From: Streptomyces rubellomurinus
Lineage (GTDB): Bacteria > Actinomycetota > Actinomycetes > Streptomycetales > Streptomycetaceae
Direction: 5' to 3'
DNA: 64,000 bases
NCBI RefSeq assembly: GCF_000961885.1
Contig: NZ_JZKH01000024.1
Span: 29,274 to 93,273, forward strand
This document shows positions 48,057 through 60,226 of the stretch, piece by piece. Within the stretch, counting starts at the first letter, position 1. Every line of letters starts with the position of its first letter. Under the pieces are notes generated by a model, which worked only from the letters and a program-made list of their open reading frames with translations, was not told the origin of the DNA and made no database searches. A program made the position numbers and the translations under genes.

Positions 48057-49835
48057 TCAGACCCAGCTGTTGAACCACATCCGGGCGCGCCAGTCGTCCA
48101 GCGGGATGGTCTGCCCGGTGAAGAGCGGATAGAAGTACAGGAAGTTCCACACGATCATCAGCACCAGCAGCCCGGCCGCCGCCGAACCGATGATCCGGCG
48201 GTCCCGGGAGGCGCCGGCCGGGCCGATCAGGGCGCCGATCAGCATCGTCACCGCCAGCACCAGGAACGGGACGAACACCACCGCGTAGAACAGGAAGATC
48301 GTCCGCTCCTGGTACAGGAACCAGGGCAGGTAGCCGGCCGCCAGGCCGCACAGCAGCGCGCCGGCCCGCCAGTCCCGGCGGAACGCCCAGCGCCACAGGC
48401 AGTACACCAGCGCCACCACGGCCGCCCACCACAGCAGCGGGGTGCCGATGCCCAGCACCTCGCGGGCGCAGTCGGCCGCCGTGCAACCGGCCTCGCCCCG
48501 CTTGGGGGACTCGTAGTAGAAGGACACCGGTCGGCCCAGCACCAGCCAGGACCACGGGTTCGACTGGTAGACGTGCGGGTCGTGCAGGTTGGTGTGGAAC
48601 TCGTAGACCGTCGAGTGGTAGTGCCACAGGGCGCGCAGGCCCTCCGGTATCCACGGGTAGTCGGTCGTGCGGCCGACCGCCCAGTCCCGGCCCCAGCCGC
48701 CCTGGCCGGGCGCGTTGCTGCTCGCGAACCAGCCCCACCAGGAGGCGACGTACGTCGCCGTCGAGACCAGCACGACGGACACGAACGCCGGCAGCACGTC
48801 CCGGGTGAGCACGGCCGCGTACGGGCGCGGCGCGCCGGCCAGCCGGCGGGCGCCGACGTCCCACAGCACCGACATCAGGCCGAAGGCCGCCATCACGTAC
48901 AGGCCGCTCCACTTGGTGGCGCAGGTCAGGCCGATGCAGACGCCGGCCGCGATCCGGTACGGGCGCCAGCCCAGGCGCAGCCGCTGCGCCAGCTCGGCGT
49001 TCTCCACGCCGCCCAGCGCGGCGGCCAGCCGGGCCCGGGTGCGGTCGCGGTCCAGCAGCAGGAAGCCGAAGGCGGCCACCGTCCAGAACATCACCACCAG
49101 GTCGAGCAGCGCGGCCCGGCTCAGGACCAGGTGCAGGCCGTCCACCGCCAGCAGCAGACCGGCCACGCAGCCCAGCAGCGTCGAGCGGAACATCCGGCGG
49201 GCGATCCGGGCCAGCATCAGCACCGACAGGGTGCCGAGCAGGGCCACCGAGAACCGCCAGCCGAAGGGGTTCATCCCGAACAGCTGCTCGCCCGCGCCGA
49301 TGATCCACTTGCCCACCGGCGGATGCACCACGTACGAGGCCATCGGGCGGTACGGGACGGCCGCGCCCGACATGATCTGCGCGTTGGCGTCCTCCGGCCA
49401 GTTGATCTCGTAGCCGCCGTGCCAGAGCGCGTACGCGTCCTTGGCGTAGTACGTCTCGTCGAAGATGATCGCGTTCGGCTGCCCGAGGTGGACGAAGCGC
49501 AGCACGGCGGCGAACAGCGCCACCGCGATCGGGCCGAGCCAGCCGGACCAGCGGCACAGGAACCACCACAGGCCCTGCGGCAGCGACAGGCCCAGGCGCA
49601 GCAGCAGCGGCGACTGCGGAACGTCGCGCGGCGTCACCCGCGGGCCGTCCGGCATCGGCGGCACCAGGCGCTCGGTCAGCGGCACCGGCGCGCGGCCCGG
49701 GCGGCCGAACCGGGACAGGCGCTCGCGCCAGCCCGGGGACGCCTCCAGCGGCGGGCGCGGGGACGGCAGGCCGACGCCGCCCTGCGCGGTGTGGTCCGTA
49801 CCAGTGGGCGTCTGCGCCGCCGTGTCGCCGTTCAT
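48057..49835 (-). CDS. pmt: Protein O-mannosyltransferase Pmt (GT39)
   Basis: The 592-residue GT-C enzyme transfers mannose from polyprenyl-phosphate mannose to Ser/Thr of secreted proteins. It has many spans and the catalytic acidic pair in NAIIFDETYYAKDAYALWHG. Other family blocks are YVVHPPVGKWIIGAGEQLFG, ATKWSGLYVMAAFGL, YHSTVYEFHTNLHDPHVYQS and LPWFLYQERTIFLFY. S. coelicolor has a single Pmt needed for glycoprotein formation and phage infection. The start is ATG at 49835; the ATG at 49844 is possible, and neither has a clear ribosome site. It is divergent from rsmI. Confidence 0.93.
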   Translation of the reverse strand: MNGDTAAQTPTGTDHTAQGGVGLPSPRPPLEASPGWRERLSRFGRPGRAPVPLTERLVPPMPDGPRVTPRDVPQSPLLLRLGLSLPQGLWWFLCRWSGWLGPIAVALFAAVLRFVHLGQPNAIIFDETYYAKDAYALWHGGYEINWPEDANAQIMSGAAVPYRPMASYVVHPPVGKWIIGAGEQLFGMNPFGWRFSVALLGTLSVLMLARIARRMFRSTLLGCVAGLLLAVDGLHLVLSRAALLDLVVMFWTVAAFGFLLLDRDRTRARLAAALGGVENAELAQRLRLGWRPYRIAAGVCIGLTCATKWSGLYVMAAFGLMSVLWDVGARRLAGAPRPYAAVLTRDVLPAFVSVVLVSTATYVASWWGWFASSNAPGQGGWGRDWAVGRTTDYPWIPEGLRALWHYHSTVYEFHTNLHDPHVYQSNPWSWLVLGRPVSFYYESPKRGEAGCTAADCAREVLGIGTPLLWWAAVVALVYCLWRWAFRRDWRAGALLCGLAAGYLPWFLYQERTIFLFYAVVFVPFLVLAVTMLIGALIGPAGASRDRRIIGSAAAGLLVLMIVWNFLYFYPLFTGQTIPLDDWRARMWFNSWV

Positions 49836-49941
49836 CCGCCACATCGTAGGCGCGCCGTTCGCACGCGTGAGCGCTCCCTCGGAAGCTGCCCGAATCGTCA
49901 CCAAACGCCCCGGCGCCCCGGCAGCTGGGAGGATGGGGCCC

Positions 49942-50811
49942 GTGACAGGAGTACTCGTTCTCGCAGGCACCCCCATCGGCGACGTCTCGGACGCCCCGCC
50001 CCGGCTGCTCACCGAACTCGCCACGGCGGACGTGATCGCGGCCGAGGACACCCGCCGGCTGCGCCGGCTCACCCAGGCGCTGGGGGTGACCCCGGCCGGG
50101 CGGGTGGTGTCCTACTTCGAGGGCAACGAGGTCGGCCGCACCCCCGAACTGGTCGAGGCGCTGCTCGGCGGCGCCCGGGTGCTGCTGGTCACCGACGCCG
50201 GGATGCCGTCCGTCTCCGACCCCGGCTACCGGCTGGTCGCCGCCGCCGTCGCCGCCGACGTCAAGGTCACCGCGGTGCCCGGGCCGTCCGCCGTGCTCAC
50301 CGCGCTCGCCCTCTCCGGGCTGCCCGTCGACCGCTTCACCTTCGAGGGCTTCCTGCCCCGCAAGACCGGCGACCGGGCCCGGCAGCTCGCCACCATCGCG
50401 GCCGAGCCGCGCACCATGGTCTTCTTCGAGGCGCCGCACCGGATCGCCGAGGCGCTGACCGCGATGGCCGAGGCGTTCGGCCCGGAGCGGCCGGCCGCCG
50501 TGTGCCGGGAGCTGACCAAGACCTACGAGGAGGTCAAGCGCGGCCCGATCGGCGACCTGGCCGCCTGGGCGGCGGACGGCGTCAAGGGCGAGATCACCGT
50601 CGTCGTCGCCGGCGCCCCGCCGGCCGCGCCGCAGGAGCACACCCCGGCCGAGCTGGCCCGGCTGGTGGCCGTCCGGGAGGAGGCCGGGGAGCGGCGCAAG
50701 GAGGCCATCGCGGCCGTCGCGGCGCAGCTCGCGCTGCCCAAGCGGGAGGTCTTCGACGCGGTCGTGGCGGCCAAGAAGGAGGGTGCGCCGGAGGCCCGGA
50801 AGAACGGGTGA
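49942..50811 (+). CDS. rsmI: 16S rRNA (cytidine-2'-O)-methyltransferase RsmI
   Basis: The 289-residue tetrapyrrole-methylase-fold enzyme methylates the 2'-OH of C1402 in 16S rRNA. Marks are LVLAGTPIGDVSDAPPRLL, IAAEDTRRLRRL, LLVTDAGMPSVSDPGYRLV, VPGPSAVLTALALSGLP and MVFFEAPHRIAEAL. The GTG at 49942 has GGGAGG 9 bases upstream; the ATG at 49933 is too close to that site. Divergent from pmt. Confidence 0.95.
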   Translation: MTGVLVLAGTPIGDVSDAPPRLLTELATADVIAAEDTRRLRRLTQALGVTPAGRVVSYFEGNEVGRTPELVEALLGGARVLLVTDAGMPSVSDPGYRLVAAAVAADVKVTAVPGPSAVLTALALSGLPVDRFTFEGFLPRKTGDRARQLATIAAEPRTMVFFEAPHRIAEALTAMAEAFGPERPAAVCRELTKTYEEVKRGPIGDLAAWAADGVKGEITVVVAGAPPAAPQEHTPAELARLVAVREEAGERRKEAIAAVAAQLALPKREVFDAVVAAKKEGAPEARKNG

Positions 50812-51046
50812 ATTCCGGGGGTTGCGTGGCGCCCGGGGAGTCGTACCTTGGAGTGAAGGCCCCGGTAAACACCCACTGAGCTGAAGTTTTGGTCGCGGAT
50901 TCCGGAACTCGACGGGCCTTTCGTATAGGGCTCTCCAATCCGCGTCCAAGTCTTCACAAGAGGGGCGTCCAACGGGGCGGTCCGGGCATTTCCTGGAACG
51001 GAAAGACCCAGCCGGGCGAGCGTCCGGCGGGCGCTGGGAGACGGCT

Positions 51047-51472
51047 ATGAGTGACATCGTCGGTAGCCCCCTCGGCGGCAACGCGCTGAGCACCGCAGGC
51101 CTGGCCGGCCGGCCGCACCCTCCCGTCGAGACCGTACGGGAGGCCTACTCCTTCGCGTGCCTGCGCTGCGGGTACGGCTGGGAGCAGGCGTACGACATCG
51201 AGCACCACGTCGCCAAGGACGGGCACGTCGTGTTCGAGTACCACGCCAACGGTGTCCGGGTGCCGTCGCCGCTGCTCAAGCCGACCTGCCCGGGGTGCGG
51301 CGGTCACACCGTCCGGATCATGCGCGAGGGCCGGGTGGCCGTCGCCGACCAGCCCTGGCAGCACGCCCCCGGCTACCCGGCGCACGCCGAGCCGGCCGGG
51401 CCGTCCCCGGTGCCCGGGCCCTCGAAGCCGCGCGGACGCTGGGCCCGGTTCTGGTCGCGGCTGCTGGGCTGA
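51047..51472 (+). CDS. Hypothetical protein with two CxxC motifs
   Basis: The 141-residue protein has FACLRCGYGWEQAYDIEHH and TCPGCGGHTVRIM. These two CxxC pairs about 45 residues apart could bind one zinc as a split zinc ribbon. The C-terminus is Pro/Arg-rich (PSKPRGRWARFWSRLLG), amphipathic and basic. No known family can be named. ATG at 51047, near a GAGACGG purine stretch. A terminator follows, so it is a separate unit from metG. Confidence 0.78.
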   Translation: MSDIVGSPLGGNALSTAGLAGRPHPPVETVREAYSFACLRCGYGWEQAYDIEHHVAKDGHVVFEYHANGVRVPSPLLKPTCPGCGGHTVRIMREGRVAVADQPWQHAPGYPAHAEPAGPSPVPGPSKPRGRWARFWSRLLG

Positions 51473-51488
51473 CACCGGGGTGCGGGCC

Positions 51489-51530
51489 GGGGCCGCCCTC
51501 CCGCGGCGAAACGCGGTCGAGGGCGGCCCC
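51489..51530 (+). terminator. Terminator between the CxxC protein gene and metG
   Basis: A perfect 12-bp inverted repeat, GGGGCCGCCCTC with GAGGGCGGCCCC, has an 18-base loop. Confidence 0.7.
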
Positions 51531-51554
51531 CGCGCGCGACTAAGCTTTCCGACC

Positions 51555-53174
51555 ATGGCGGACACCACAGACCACAGCACCACCGGGGCGAACGCCCCGG
51601 CGTACTACGTTTCCACCCCGATCTACTACGTCAACGACCGTCCGCACCTGGGGCACGCGTACACCACCGTGGCCGGCGACGTGCTCACCCGCTGGCACCG
51701 CCAGCGCGGCGAGAAGGTGTGGTACCTGACGGGCACCGACGAGCACGGTCAGAAGATCATGCGGACCGCCGACGCCAACGGCGTCACCCCGCAGGAGTGG
51801 TGCGACAAGCTGGTCGAGGAAGCCTGGAAGCCGCTCTGGCGGCACCTGGAGATCGCCAACGACGACTTCATCCGCACCACCGAGGAGCGGCACACCGCCC
51901 GGGTGCAGGAGTTCGTCCAGGACCTGTACGACAAGGGCGAGATCTACAAGGGCGGCTACTCCGGCCCGTACTGCGTCGGCTGCGAGGAGTTCAAGCTCCC
52001 CTCCGAGCTGCTCGACGGCGCCACCGAGGACGAGAAGCTCTGCTCCGTCCACAAGCGGCCGGTCGAGTGGCTGGAGGAGGAGAACTACTTCTTCCGCCTC
52101 TCCGCCTACGCCGAGCGCCTGCTGGAGTTCTACGCGGCCAACCCGGACTTCATCCAGCCCGCCTCGGCCCGCAACGAGGTGCTGCGCTTCGTCGAGCAGG
52201 ACCTCAAGGACCTGTCGATCTCCCGCTCCACCTTCAACTGGGGCGTTCCGCTGCCCTGGGACGAGAAGCACGTCCTCTACGTGTGGGTCGACGCGCTGCA
52301 GAACTACATCACCGCGGCCGGCTACGGCAGCGACCCGGAGCGCTTCGCCGAGCTGTGGCCGGCCTCCGTCCACCTGGTCGGCAAGGACATCCTGCGGTTC
52401 CACGCCGTCATCTGGCCCGCCATGCTGATGGCCGCCGGGCTGCCGCTGCCCAAGCGGGTCGTCGCCAACGGCTGGCTGATGGTCGGCGGCGAGAAGATGT
52501 CCAAGTCCAACCTGACCGGCATCGCGCCCACCGACCTCACCTCGCACTTCGGCGTGGACGCCTACCGGTACTACTTCCTCCGGGCGATCCCGTTCGGCAC
52601 CGACGGCTCGTTCTCCTGGGAGGACTTCACCGCCCGGTACACCTCCGAGCTCGCCAACGACTTCGGCAACCTGGCCTCCCGGGTCGCCGCCATGGTCGGC
52701 AAGTACTTCGACGGGTCGCTGCCGGCCGCCGTCGCCTCCGGCGACGCGGAGCAGGCCGTCGCGGACGGGCTGGCCAAGGCCGTCGCCGCCGCCGACCTGA
52801 AGATCGGCGAGGAGCTGGACTTCGCCGGCGGCATCGCGGCGATCTTCGAGTTCGTCAAGCAGGTCAACGGCTACCTCACCGAGCAGGAGCCGTGGAAGGT
52901 CGCCAAGGACGACTCCGAGGAGGGCCGGGCGCGCCTGGCCACCATCCTCTACACCGCCGCCGAGGCGCTGCGGGCCACCGCCGTCCTGCTCAACCCGGTG
53001 ATGCCGTCCACCGCCGAGAAGCTGTGGGTCTCCCTGGGCGCCGAGGCCGGTCTGGGCGCGCTGTCGGCCCAGACCGTCGCCACCGTCGCCGACTGGGGCC
53101 GGCTGCCCGCCGGGTCCACCGTCACCAAGGGCGAGATCCTCTTCCCGCGCCTCGAAGAGAAGCCCGCCGCCTGA
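51555..53174 (+). CDS. metG: Methionyl-tRNA synthetase
   Basis: The 539-residue class I synthetase charges tRNA-Met. It has [20 protein letters not shown] (HIGH-like), the Cys cluster YCVGCEEF ... [21 protein letters not shown] and EKMSKS (Lys314-Ser318). The C-terminal anticodon-binding helices are present and there is no EMAP/Trbp111 extension. ATG at 51555 has no obvious ribosome site and lies close to the upstream terminator, so a short leader is likely. Its stop shares a base with the tatD start. Confidence 0.96.
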   Translation: MADTTDHSTTGANAPAYYVSTPIYYVNDRPHLGHAYTTVAGDVLTRWHRQRGEKVWYLTGTDEHGQKIMRTADANGVTPQEWCDKLVEEAWKPLWRHLEIANDDFIRTTEERHTARVQEFVQDLYDKGEIYKGGYSGPYCVGCEEFKLPSELLDGATEDEKLCSVHKRPVEWLEEENYFFRLSAYAERLLEFYAANPDFIQPASARNEVLRFVEQDLKDLSISRSTFNWGVPLPWDEKHVLYVWVDALQNYITAAGYGSDPERFAELWPASVHLVGKDILRFHAVIWPAMLMAAGLPLPKRVVANGWLMVGGEKMSKSNLTGIAPTDLTSHFGVDAYRYYFLRAIPFGTDGSFSWEDFTARYTSELANDFGNLASRVAAMVGKYFDGSLPAAVASGDAEQAVADGLAKAVAAADLKIGEELDFAGGIAAIFEFVKQVNGYLTEQEPWKVAKDDSEEGRARLATILYTAAEALRATAVLLNPVMPSTAEKLWVSLGAEAGLGALSAQTVATVADWGRLPAGSTVTKGEILFPRLEEKPAA

Positions 53175-54052
53175 TGGCCAGGAAGGACGACGACCGGTCG
53201 ACCCCGCCGCCGCTGCCGGAACCCCTGGCCGTGGCGGTGGCCGACTCGCACACCCACCTGGACATGCAGTCCGGCACCCCGGAGGAGGGGCTGGCCAAGG
53301 CCGCCTCGGTCGGGGTCGCCACCGTCGTCCAGGTCGGCTGCGACGTGCCCGGCTCGCGCTGGGCCGCCGAACTGGCGGCCCGGTTCGAGCAGGTGCACGC
53401 GGCCGTCGCCCTGCACCCCAACGAGGCGCCGCGGATCTTCCTCGGCGACCCGGACGGCTGGTCCGGGCAGCAGCGCCCGGCGGGCGGCGCCGCGGCGCTG
53501 GACGCCGCGCTCGCCGAGATCGACGCGCTCGCGGCGCTGCCGCAGGTCCGCGCGGTCGGCGAGACCGGCCTGGACTACTTCCGCACCGGGCCGGAGGGCG
53601 TGGAGATCCAGAAGGAGTCCTTCCGCCGCCACATCGAGATGGCCAAGCGGCACGGCAAGGCCCTGGTCATCCACGACCGCGACGCCCACGAGGACGTCAT
53701 CGCCGTGCTGCTGGCGGAGGGCGCGCCGGAGCGCGTGGTGTTCCACTGCTACTCCGGCGACGCCGAGATGGCGAAGGTCTGCGCCGAGCACGGCTGGTAC
53801 CTCTCCTTCGCCGGCCCGGTCACCTTCAAGGCCAACCGGCCGCTGCGCGACGCCCTGCTCGCCACCCCGCTCGACCGGATCCTGGTCGAGACCGACGCGC
53901 CCTTCCTCACCCCGCACCCCTACCGGGGGCGGCCCAACGCGCCGTACCTCATCCCGGTCACCGTGCGCTCGATGGCCGCGACGCTGGGGCTGCACGAGGA
54001 CGAGCTGTCGACGGCCGTCGCGCAGAACACGGCCCGGGCCTTCGGGTACTGA
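53174..54052 (+). CDS. TatD-family metal-dependent hydrolase
   Basis: The 292-residue TIM-barrel nuclease-type hydrolase has the metal ligands in [38 protein letters not shown] and [15 protein letters not shown]. TatD proteins act as DNases or D-aminoacyl-type hydrolases. The ATG overlaps the metG stop (TGATGG), so it is translated with metG. Its final codons contain a 15-bp sequence repeated again just after the stop (54032-54046 and 54057-54071). Confidence 0.93.
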   Translation: MARKDDDRSTPPPLPEPLAVAVADSHTHLDMQSGTPEEGLAKAASVGVATVVQVGCDVPGSRWAAELAARFEQVHAAVALHPNEAPRIFLGDPDGWSGQQRPAGGAAALDAALAEIDALAALPQVRAVGETGLDYFRTGPEGVEIQKESFRRHIEMAKRHGKALVIHDRDAHEDVIAVLLAEGAPERVVFHCYSGDAEMAKVCAEHGWYLSFAGPVTFKANRPLRDALLATPLDRILVETDAPFLTPHPYRGRPNAPYLIPVTVRSMAATLGLHEDELSTAVAQNTARAFGY

Positions 54053-54150
54053 GACCGCCCGGGCCTTCGGGCGCCGAGCCCCGTCCTGTTCGGGTGCCGC
54101 GGGGCGCCGTCCGGTCCGGGCGGAGCCCCGTGCGCCCGTATCCTTGGCGC

Positions 54151-55032
54151 GTGAGCACCACCGACCCCACCCCTGACAGCCACCTGCTGGGCGCCGCCGA
54201 CATCCGGGAGCTGGCGGCCGCGTTCGGCGTGAAGCCGACCAAGCAGCGCGGGCAGAACTTCGTCATCGACGGCAACACCGTGCGGCGGATCGTCCGGGCC
54301 GCCGAGGTGACCGAGCAGGACGCGGTGGTGGAGGTCGGGCCGGGGCTCGGGTCGCTCACCCTGGCGCTGCTGGAGGTGGCGCGGCACGTCACGGCCGTCG
54401 AGATCGACCCGGTGCTCGCGCAGCACCTGCCGGACACCGTCGCCGCCCGGATGCCCTCCCGCGCGGCCTCCTTCGACCTGGTGTTCAGCGACGCCATGGA
54501 GGTCACCGAGCTGCCCGGCCCGGCGCCCACCGCGCTCGTCGCCAACCTGCCGTACAACGTCGCGGTGCCCGTCCTGCTGCACATGCTGGCGACCTTCCCC
54601 AGCATCGAGCGGACCCTGGTCATGGTGCAGAGCGAGGTCGCCGACCGGCTCGCCGCCAAGCCCGGCAACAAGGTGTACGGCGTCCCCTCGGTCAAGGCCA
54701 ACTGGTACGCCGACGTGAAGCGGGCCGGCGCCATCGGGCGGAACGTGTTCTGGCCCGCCCCCAACGTCGACTCCGGGCTGGTCTCGCTGATCCGCCGCGA
54801 GCCGCCGAAGACCTCCGCCAGCCGCGAGGAGGTGTTCGCGGTGGTCGACGCCGCGTTCGCCCAGCGCCGCAAGACCCTGCGGGCCGCGCTCGCCGGCTGG
54901 GCCGGCTCCGCCGCCGGCGCCGAGCAGGCGCTCGCGGCCGCCGGGATCGACCACAAGCTGCGCGGCGAGATGCTGACGGTGGAGCAGTTCGCCGCGATCG
55001 CCGAGCACAAGCCCGCGAAGGACAGCGAGTGA
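54151..55032 (+). CDS. rsmA: 16S rRNA dimethyladenosine transferase RsmA (KsgA)
   Basis: The 293-residue enzyme dimethylates A1518 and A1519 of 16S rRNA late in 30S assembly. Marks are [18 protein letters not shown], the SAM loop [27 protein letters not shown] and [14 protein letters not shown] (NLPY). GTG at 54151 is close to the conserved start of the family. The stop overlaps ispE's GTG by 4 bases, so the two are coupled. Confidence 0.95.
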   Translation: MSTTDPTPDSHLLGAADIRELAAAFGVKPTKQRGQNFVIDGNTVRRIVRAAEVTEQDAVVEVGPGLGSLTLALLEVARHVTAVEIDPVLAQHLPDTVAARMPSRAASFDLVFSDAMEVTELPGPAPTALVANLPYNVAVPVLLHMLATFPSIERTLVMVQSEVADRLAAKPGNKVYGVPSVKANWYADVKRAGAIGRNVFWPAPNVDSGLVSLIRREPPKTSASREEVFAVVDAAFAQRRKTLRAALAGWAGSAAGAEQALAAAGIDHKLRGEMLTVEQFAAIAEHKPAKDSE

Positions 55033-55943
55033 TCACCGTACGGGTGCCGGCCAAGGTCAACGTGCAGCTCGGCGTCGGCGGACTGCGCGCCGACGGGTTC
55101 CACGACCTGGCCAACGTCTTCTTCGCCGTCGCGCTCGGCGACGAGGTCACCGCGAGCGCCGGCGAGGGCGTCACGCTGACCTGCTCCGGGCCGGACGCCG
55201 CCGTCGTCCCGCTCGACGACAGCAACCTCGCCGCCCGCGCCGCCCGGCTGCTCGCCGCCCACCACGGGATCGCCGACCCCGGCGTCCACCTGCACATCGA
55301 CAAGGCCATCCCGGTCGCCGGCGGCATGGCCGGCGGCAGTGCGGACGGCGCCGCCGCGCTCGTCGCCTGCGACGCGCTGTGGCAGCTCGACACGCCGCAC
55401 GAGACCCTGCTGGAGCTGGCCGCCGAACTCGGCTCCGACGTGCCGTTCGCCCTGGTCGGCGGCGTCGCGCTGGGCCGCGGCCGCGGCGAGATCCTCGAAC
55501 CGCTCCCGGTCGAGGGCACCTTCCACTGGGTGTTCGCCGTCGCGGACGGCGGCCTGTCCACCCCCGCCGTCTTCCGCGAGTGCGACCGGCTGCGCGAGGA
55601 GGCCGGCACCGGCTCCGGCGACACCGACGTCGCCACCCCCGACCCGGACCCGGCGCTGCTCGCGGCCCTCGCCGAGGGCGACGCCGTCGCCCTCGCGGCC
55701 GCCCTGGCCAACGACCTGCAGCCCGCGGCCGTCTCGCTGCGGCCGTCGCTCGCCGCCACCCTGCGGGCCGGTACCGAGGCCGGGGCGCTCGGCGCGCTCG
55801 TCTCCGGCTCCGGGCCGACCTGCGCCTTCCTCGCCAAGGACGCCGACGCGGCCGCCGCCGTCGCCCGGGCGCTGCGCGCCTCCGGCACCTGCCGGACCGC
55901 GCACGCCACCTACGGGCCGGTGCCGGGGGCGGCGGCGGTGTAA
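55029..55943 (+). CDS. ispE: 4-diphosphocytidyl-2-C-methyl-D-erythritol kinase IspE
   Basis: The 304-residue GHMP kinase acts in the non-mevalonate (MEP) isoprenoid pathway. The ATP-binding motif is [17 protein letters not shown]; substrate regions are [20 protein letters not shown] and [15 protein letters not shown]. It starts at GTG 55029, overlapping rsmA, the usual order in streptomycetes. The ABC-F gene follows after 131 bases. Confidence 0.96.
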   Translation: MITVRVPAKVNVQLGVGGLRADGFHDLANVFFAVALGDEVTASAGEGVTLTCSGPDAAVVPLDDSNLAARAARLLAAHHGIADPGVHLHIDKAIPVAGGMAGGSADGAAALVACDALWQLDTPHETLLELAAELGSDVPFALVGGVALGRGRGEILEPLPVEGTFHWVFAVADGGLSTPAVFRECDRLREEAGTGSGDTDVATPDPDPALLAALAEGDAVALAAALANDLQPAAVSLRPSLAATLRAGTEAGALGALVSGSGPTCAFLAKDADAAAAVARALRASGTCRTAHATYGPVPGAAAV

Positions 55944-56074
55944 GGGGGCGGCGGCGGCGCCGTGCGGCTCGGGGTGATCCGCGAGCCCATTAGGCTGGGG
56001 TGGATCGGGGTGTCCCCGAGACAGGAGCGGGCCGAGCCCGCCCCGCGACCGCCGAACCCAGGAGCGCAGCACAC

Positions 56075-57892
<1,818 letters not shown>

Positions 57893-57921
57893 ACCTCCGC
57901 TGCCCGAGGGGGAGTTCGAGG

Positions 57922-59895
57922 CTAGCTCGGTTTGAGGAGGAGTTCGAGCTCGTCCGCCGCGCGGCCCAGGGCGCTGAGCGCCGGGTCGTGCGGCGCGGTC
58001 GGGCGGGCGGCCGCGGTCGTCGGCGGGCGGTGCTCGCGGGCCGCGGCCGTCAGCTCGTCCAGCGCCCGGCGGACCCGGTCGGTCTCCGCCGGATCCGGCA
58101 CCCGGCCGCCGTAGCGGACCTGCGCCGAGTACGCCGCCACCGCGCCGCCCAGCCGCTCCAGCGCGGCCGTCGCCGGCAGCCACCGCTCGGCCAGCCGGCC
58201 GGTCGGCGGCGGCTCCGCCAGGCCGTGCTGCACCTCCTGGCGGGCGTCCGCCAGCGACCGGTACGCGGTGCGGCGCAGCCACACCTGGGCCTGGGGGCGG
58301 GCCCCGCCCGGGTGGGCGGTCGCGGCTTCGTGGGCGGTCTCGCCTTCGCGGGCGGTCGCACCTGCGCGGGCGGCCTCGCCTTCGCGGGCGGTCGCGTCGA
58401 GGTAGGCGCGCAGGGCCGAGGCCGCCGTGACCAGCCGGGGCTCGATCCGGTGGCGGGGGCGCTCCGGCCACAGCAGGTAGCCGAAGAGCAGCACGACCGC
58501 GCTCGCGAGCGCGGTGTCCAGCACGCGCGGCCAGAACTCCGCCGCGCCGCTCTGGCCGCCGAGTTGCAGCAGGACCAGCGCCATCGGGGTCATCGCCACG
58601 GTGTTCAGGCCGTAGTGCGCGGCCGTCGCGTACGGGAGCAGGGCGACGCAGAGGGCGGCGATCGCCGTCAGCGCCCACTCGTTCGTGGTGAGCGGGAGCA
58701 GCGCCGCCGTCAGGGCCACACCGAGTACCGTGCCGACCGAACGGCTCACCGCGCGCAGGAACACCGAGCCCAGATCCGGCTTCAGCACGAAGGCGATCGT
58801 CATCGGCACCCAGTAGCTCTTGCTGAGCGGGTAGCCGGCCGTCACCGCCGCACCCGCCGCGATGCACAGGGCCACGCGCAGCCCGTACCGCACCGAGGCC
58901 CGGGACAGCGGCCGGGCCCGCAGCCGCCACGGGTCGGGCGGCGGCGCCGGGGCGGTGCCCAGCCGCGGCTCCCGGCCGGCCACGGTGTCCGCGGCCGCGC
59001 GCAGGGCGGCGTCCAGCGCCCGCCGGGCCGGCGTGTCCGGCCGCCAGTGCGGCACCGCCACCTCGCCGCCCCCGCGCCGGACGGCCGCCGCGAGACGGGC
59101 CGGGACCTCGGCCACCTCCGGCGGGACCGGGCGCCGGGCCCACAGCAGGCCGGTCGCCGCCTCGGTGGCGGCGAGCGCGGCCTCGTACATCCGGTGCGGC
59201 CGGGCGGCGCGGGGGCCGCCGCTCCCCGGCAGGAGGTCCTGCACCTGGTTCAGGCGGGCCGTCAGCACCCGGCGCGAGGCCACGCCCCGCGGGGTGCCGA
59301 GGTCCGCCAGGGTACGGCCCAGCGCCTCGTACGCGGCCGCGAGCGCGCGGTTGCGCGGGTCGGCGGCCGGGCGGTGACGGGCCCGGCCGGGCAGGCCCAG
59401 GAGCGTGACGAAGACGGCGCCCGCCAGCAGCAGCGGCGCCGCCGCCCACCACGGACGCGGCAGCGGCATGCCGCTGCCCAGCGCCGCCGACACCAGCAGC
59501 AGCATCCCGGCGGCCGAACCGCGCGGGCCCGTCGCGCTCAGGGCGCCGGAGACGAACGCCGTGACGGTCAGGGCGGTGCCCAGGGCGAGGACGCCCGCGT
59601 GCGCGTGCTGGAGGCCGGTGCCGACCAGCATGCCGACGGCGGAGGCGAACGCGGCCGTCCCGATCCGCGCGGCCCGCAGCCGGGCCGGCTCGACGCGGTC
59701 GTTCATCGTCGCGTGCATCGCGCCGAGCCCCGCGAACGTCCCCAGGTCCAGGCGGTGCGTCAGCAGGCCGGCCGCCAACGGCACCGCCATGCCCACCGCG
59801 GCCCGCACCATCAGCGCCACCGGCCACGGCGGCCGGGCCGGACGCGCGGCGCGCGCCCACCAGGCGGCGGGCGGTGCGAGCTCGGGGGAAGGCAT
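57922..59895 (-). CDS. FUSC-family membrane protein (aromatic acid exporter-like)
   Basis: The 657-residue protein has two clusters of about 4-6 spans separated by soluble parts: N-terminal spans over residues 25-175, and a C-terminal FUSC block with YPLSKSYWVPMTIAFVLKPD, SVFLRAVSRSVGTVLGVALT and AAHYGLNTVAMTPMALVLL. FUSC proteins resemble fusaric-acid/aromatic-acid exporters. Residues around 500-530 carry a hexapeptide-like repeat (ATAREGE, AARAGATAREGETAHEAA) encoded by five 18-bp units. ATG at 59895; a TAGAAT -10-like box lies at about 59970-59975 on this strand. Confidence 0.88.
   Translation of the reverse strand: MPSPELAPPAAWWARAARPARPPWPVALMVRAAVGMAVPLAAGLLTHRLDLGTFAGLGAMHATMNDRVEPARLRAARIGTAAFASAVGMLVGTGLQHAHAGVLALGTALTVTAFVSGALSATGPRGSAAGMLLLVSAALGSGMPLPRPWWAAAPLLLAGAVFVTLLGLPGRARHRPAADPRNRALAAAYEALGRTLADLGTPRGVASRRVLTARLNQVQDLLPGSGGPRAARPHRMYEAALAATEAATGLLWARRPVPPEVAEVPARLAAAVRRGGGEVAVPHWRPDTPARRALDAALRAAADTVAGREPRLGTAPAPPPDPWRLRARPLSRASVRYGLRVALCIAAGAAVTAGYPLSKSYWVPMTIAFVLKPDLGSVFLRAVSRSVGTVLGVALTAALLPLTTNEWALTAIAALCVALLPYATAAHYGLNTVAMTPMALVLLQLGGQSGAAEFWPRVLDTALASAVVLLFGYLLWPERPRHRIEPRLVTAASALRAYLDATAREGEAARAGATAREGETAHEAATAHPGGARPQAQVWLRRTAYRSLADARQEVQHGLAEPPPTGRLAERWLPATAALERLGGAVAAYSAQVRYGGRVPDPAETDRVRRALDELTAAAREHRPPTTAAARPTAPHDPALSALGRAADELELLLKPS
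58314..58403. repeat. 18-bp tandem repeat inside the FUSC gene, 5 units
   Basis: Five in-frame 18-bp units, each starting GGGCGG(T/C), run head to tail from 58314 to 58403. They encode a short Ala/Arg/Glu/Thr repeat in a soluble region of the FUSC protein. Confidence 0.85.
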
Positions 59896-60226
59896 GCGGT
59901 CACGTCCGTTCTGCGGCCTCGGGGTCGCTGCTGTGCGACATTGCGCGGCAGATGGGGCGTACGTGGTCATTCTAGCCGCGGGCCCCGGACGGGAGTTCGG
60001 CGGGCGCGTACGTGTCAGGTTCGTACCGATCGTGCACGGGCGGGCCAAGGTCCCTGCCGGTCCGACAGGGGCGATGGCTACCATGACGGAGGCGAAATCC
60101 GCCTCAGGGCGGGCGGGTTCGCCGACCAGGGCCGCGCGGCCCGGAAGCTGACGGAGTATTGCGGGCAGGCGGCCACCGGGAGTCCCCCAGGGGGCGACCG
60201 CCCGCACGGGGGAGAGGTGAACTGCT
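59896..60226. promoter_or_regulatory. Divergent region between the FUSC gene and the T7SS-like module
   Basis: This 331-base region should carry promoters for both divergent genes. Toward FUSC, a TAGAAT -10-like box is at 59970-59975 (minus strand). Toward the T7SS-like genes, a small hairpin GAGGCG-aaatc-CGCCTC lies at 60089-60105 and a GGGGGAGAGG ribosome site precedes the GTG. No gene is seen here. Confidence 0.4.

Noticed and set aside
51473..51554. Possible T-box leader before metG
   Set aside because: The gap is only 82 bases, is filled by a terminator of the upstream gene, and has no T-box sequence.
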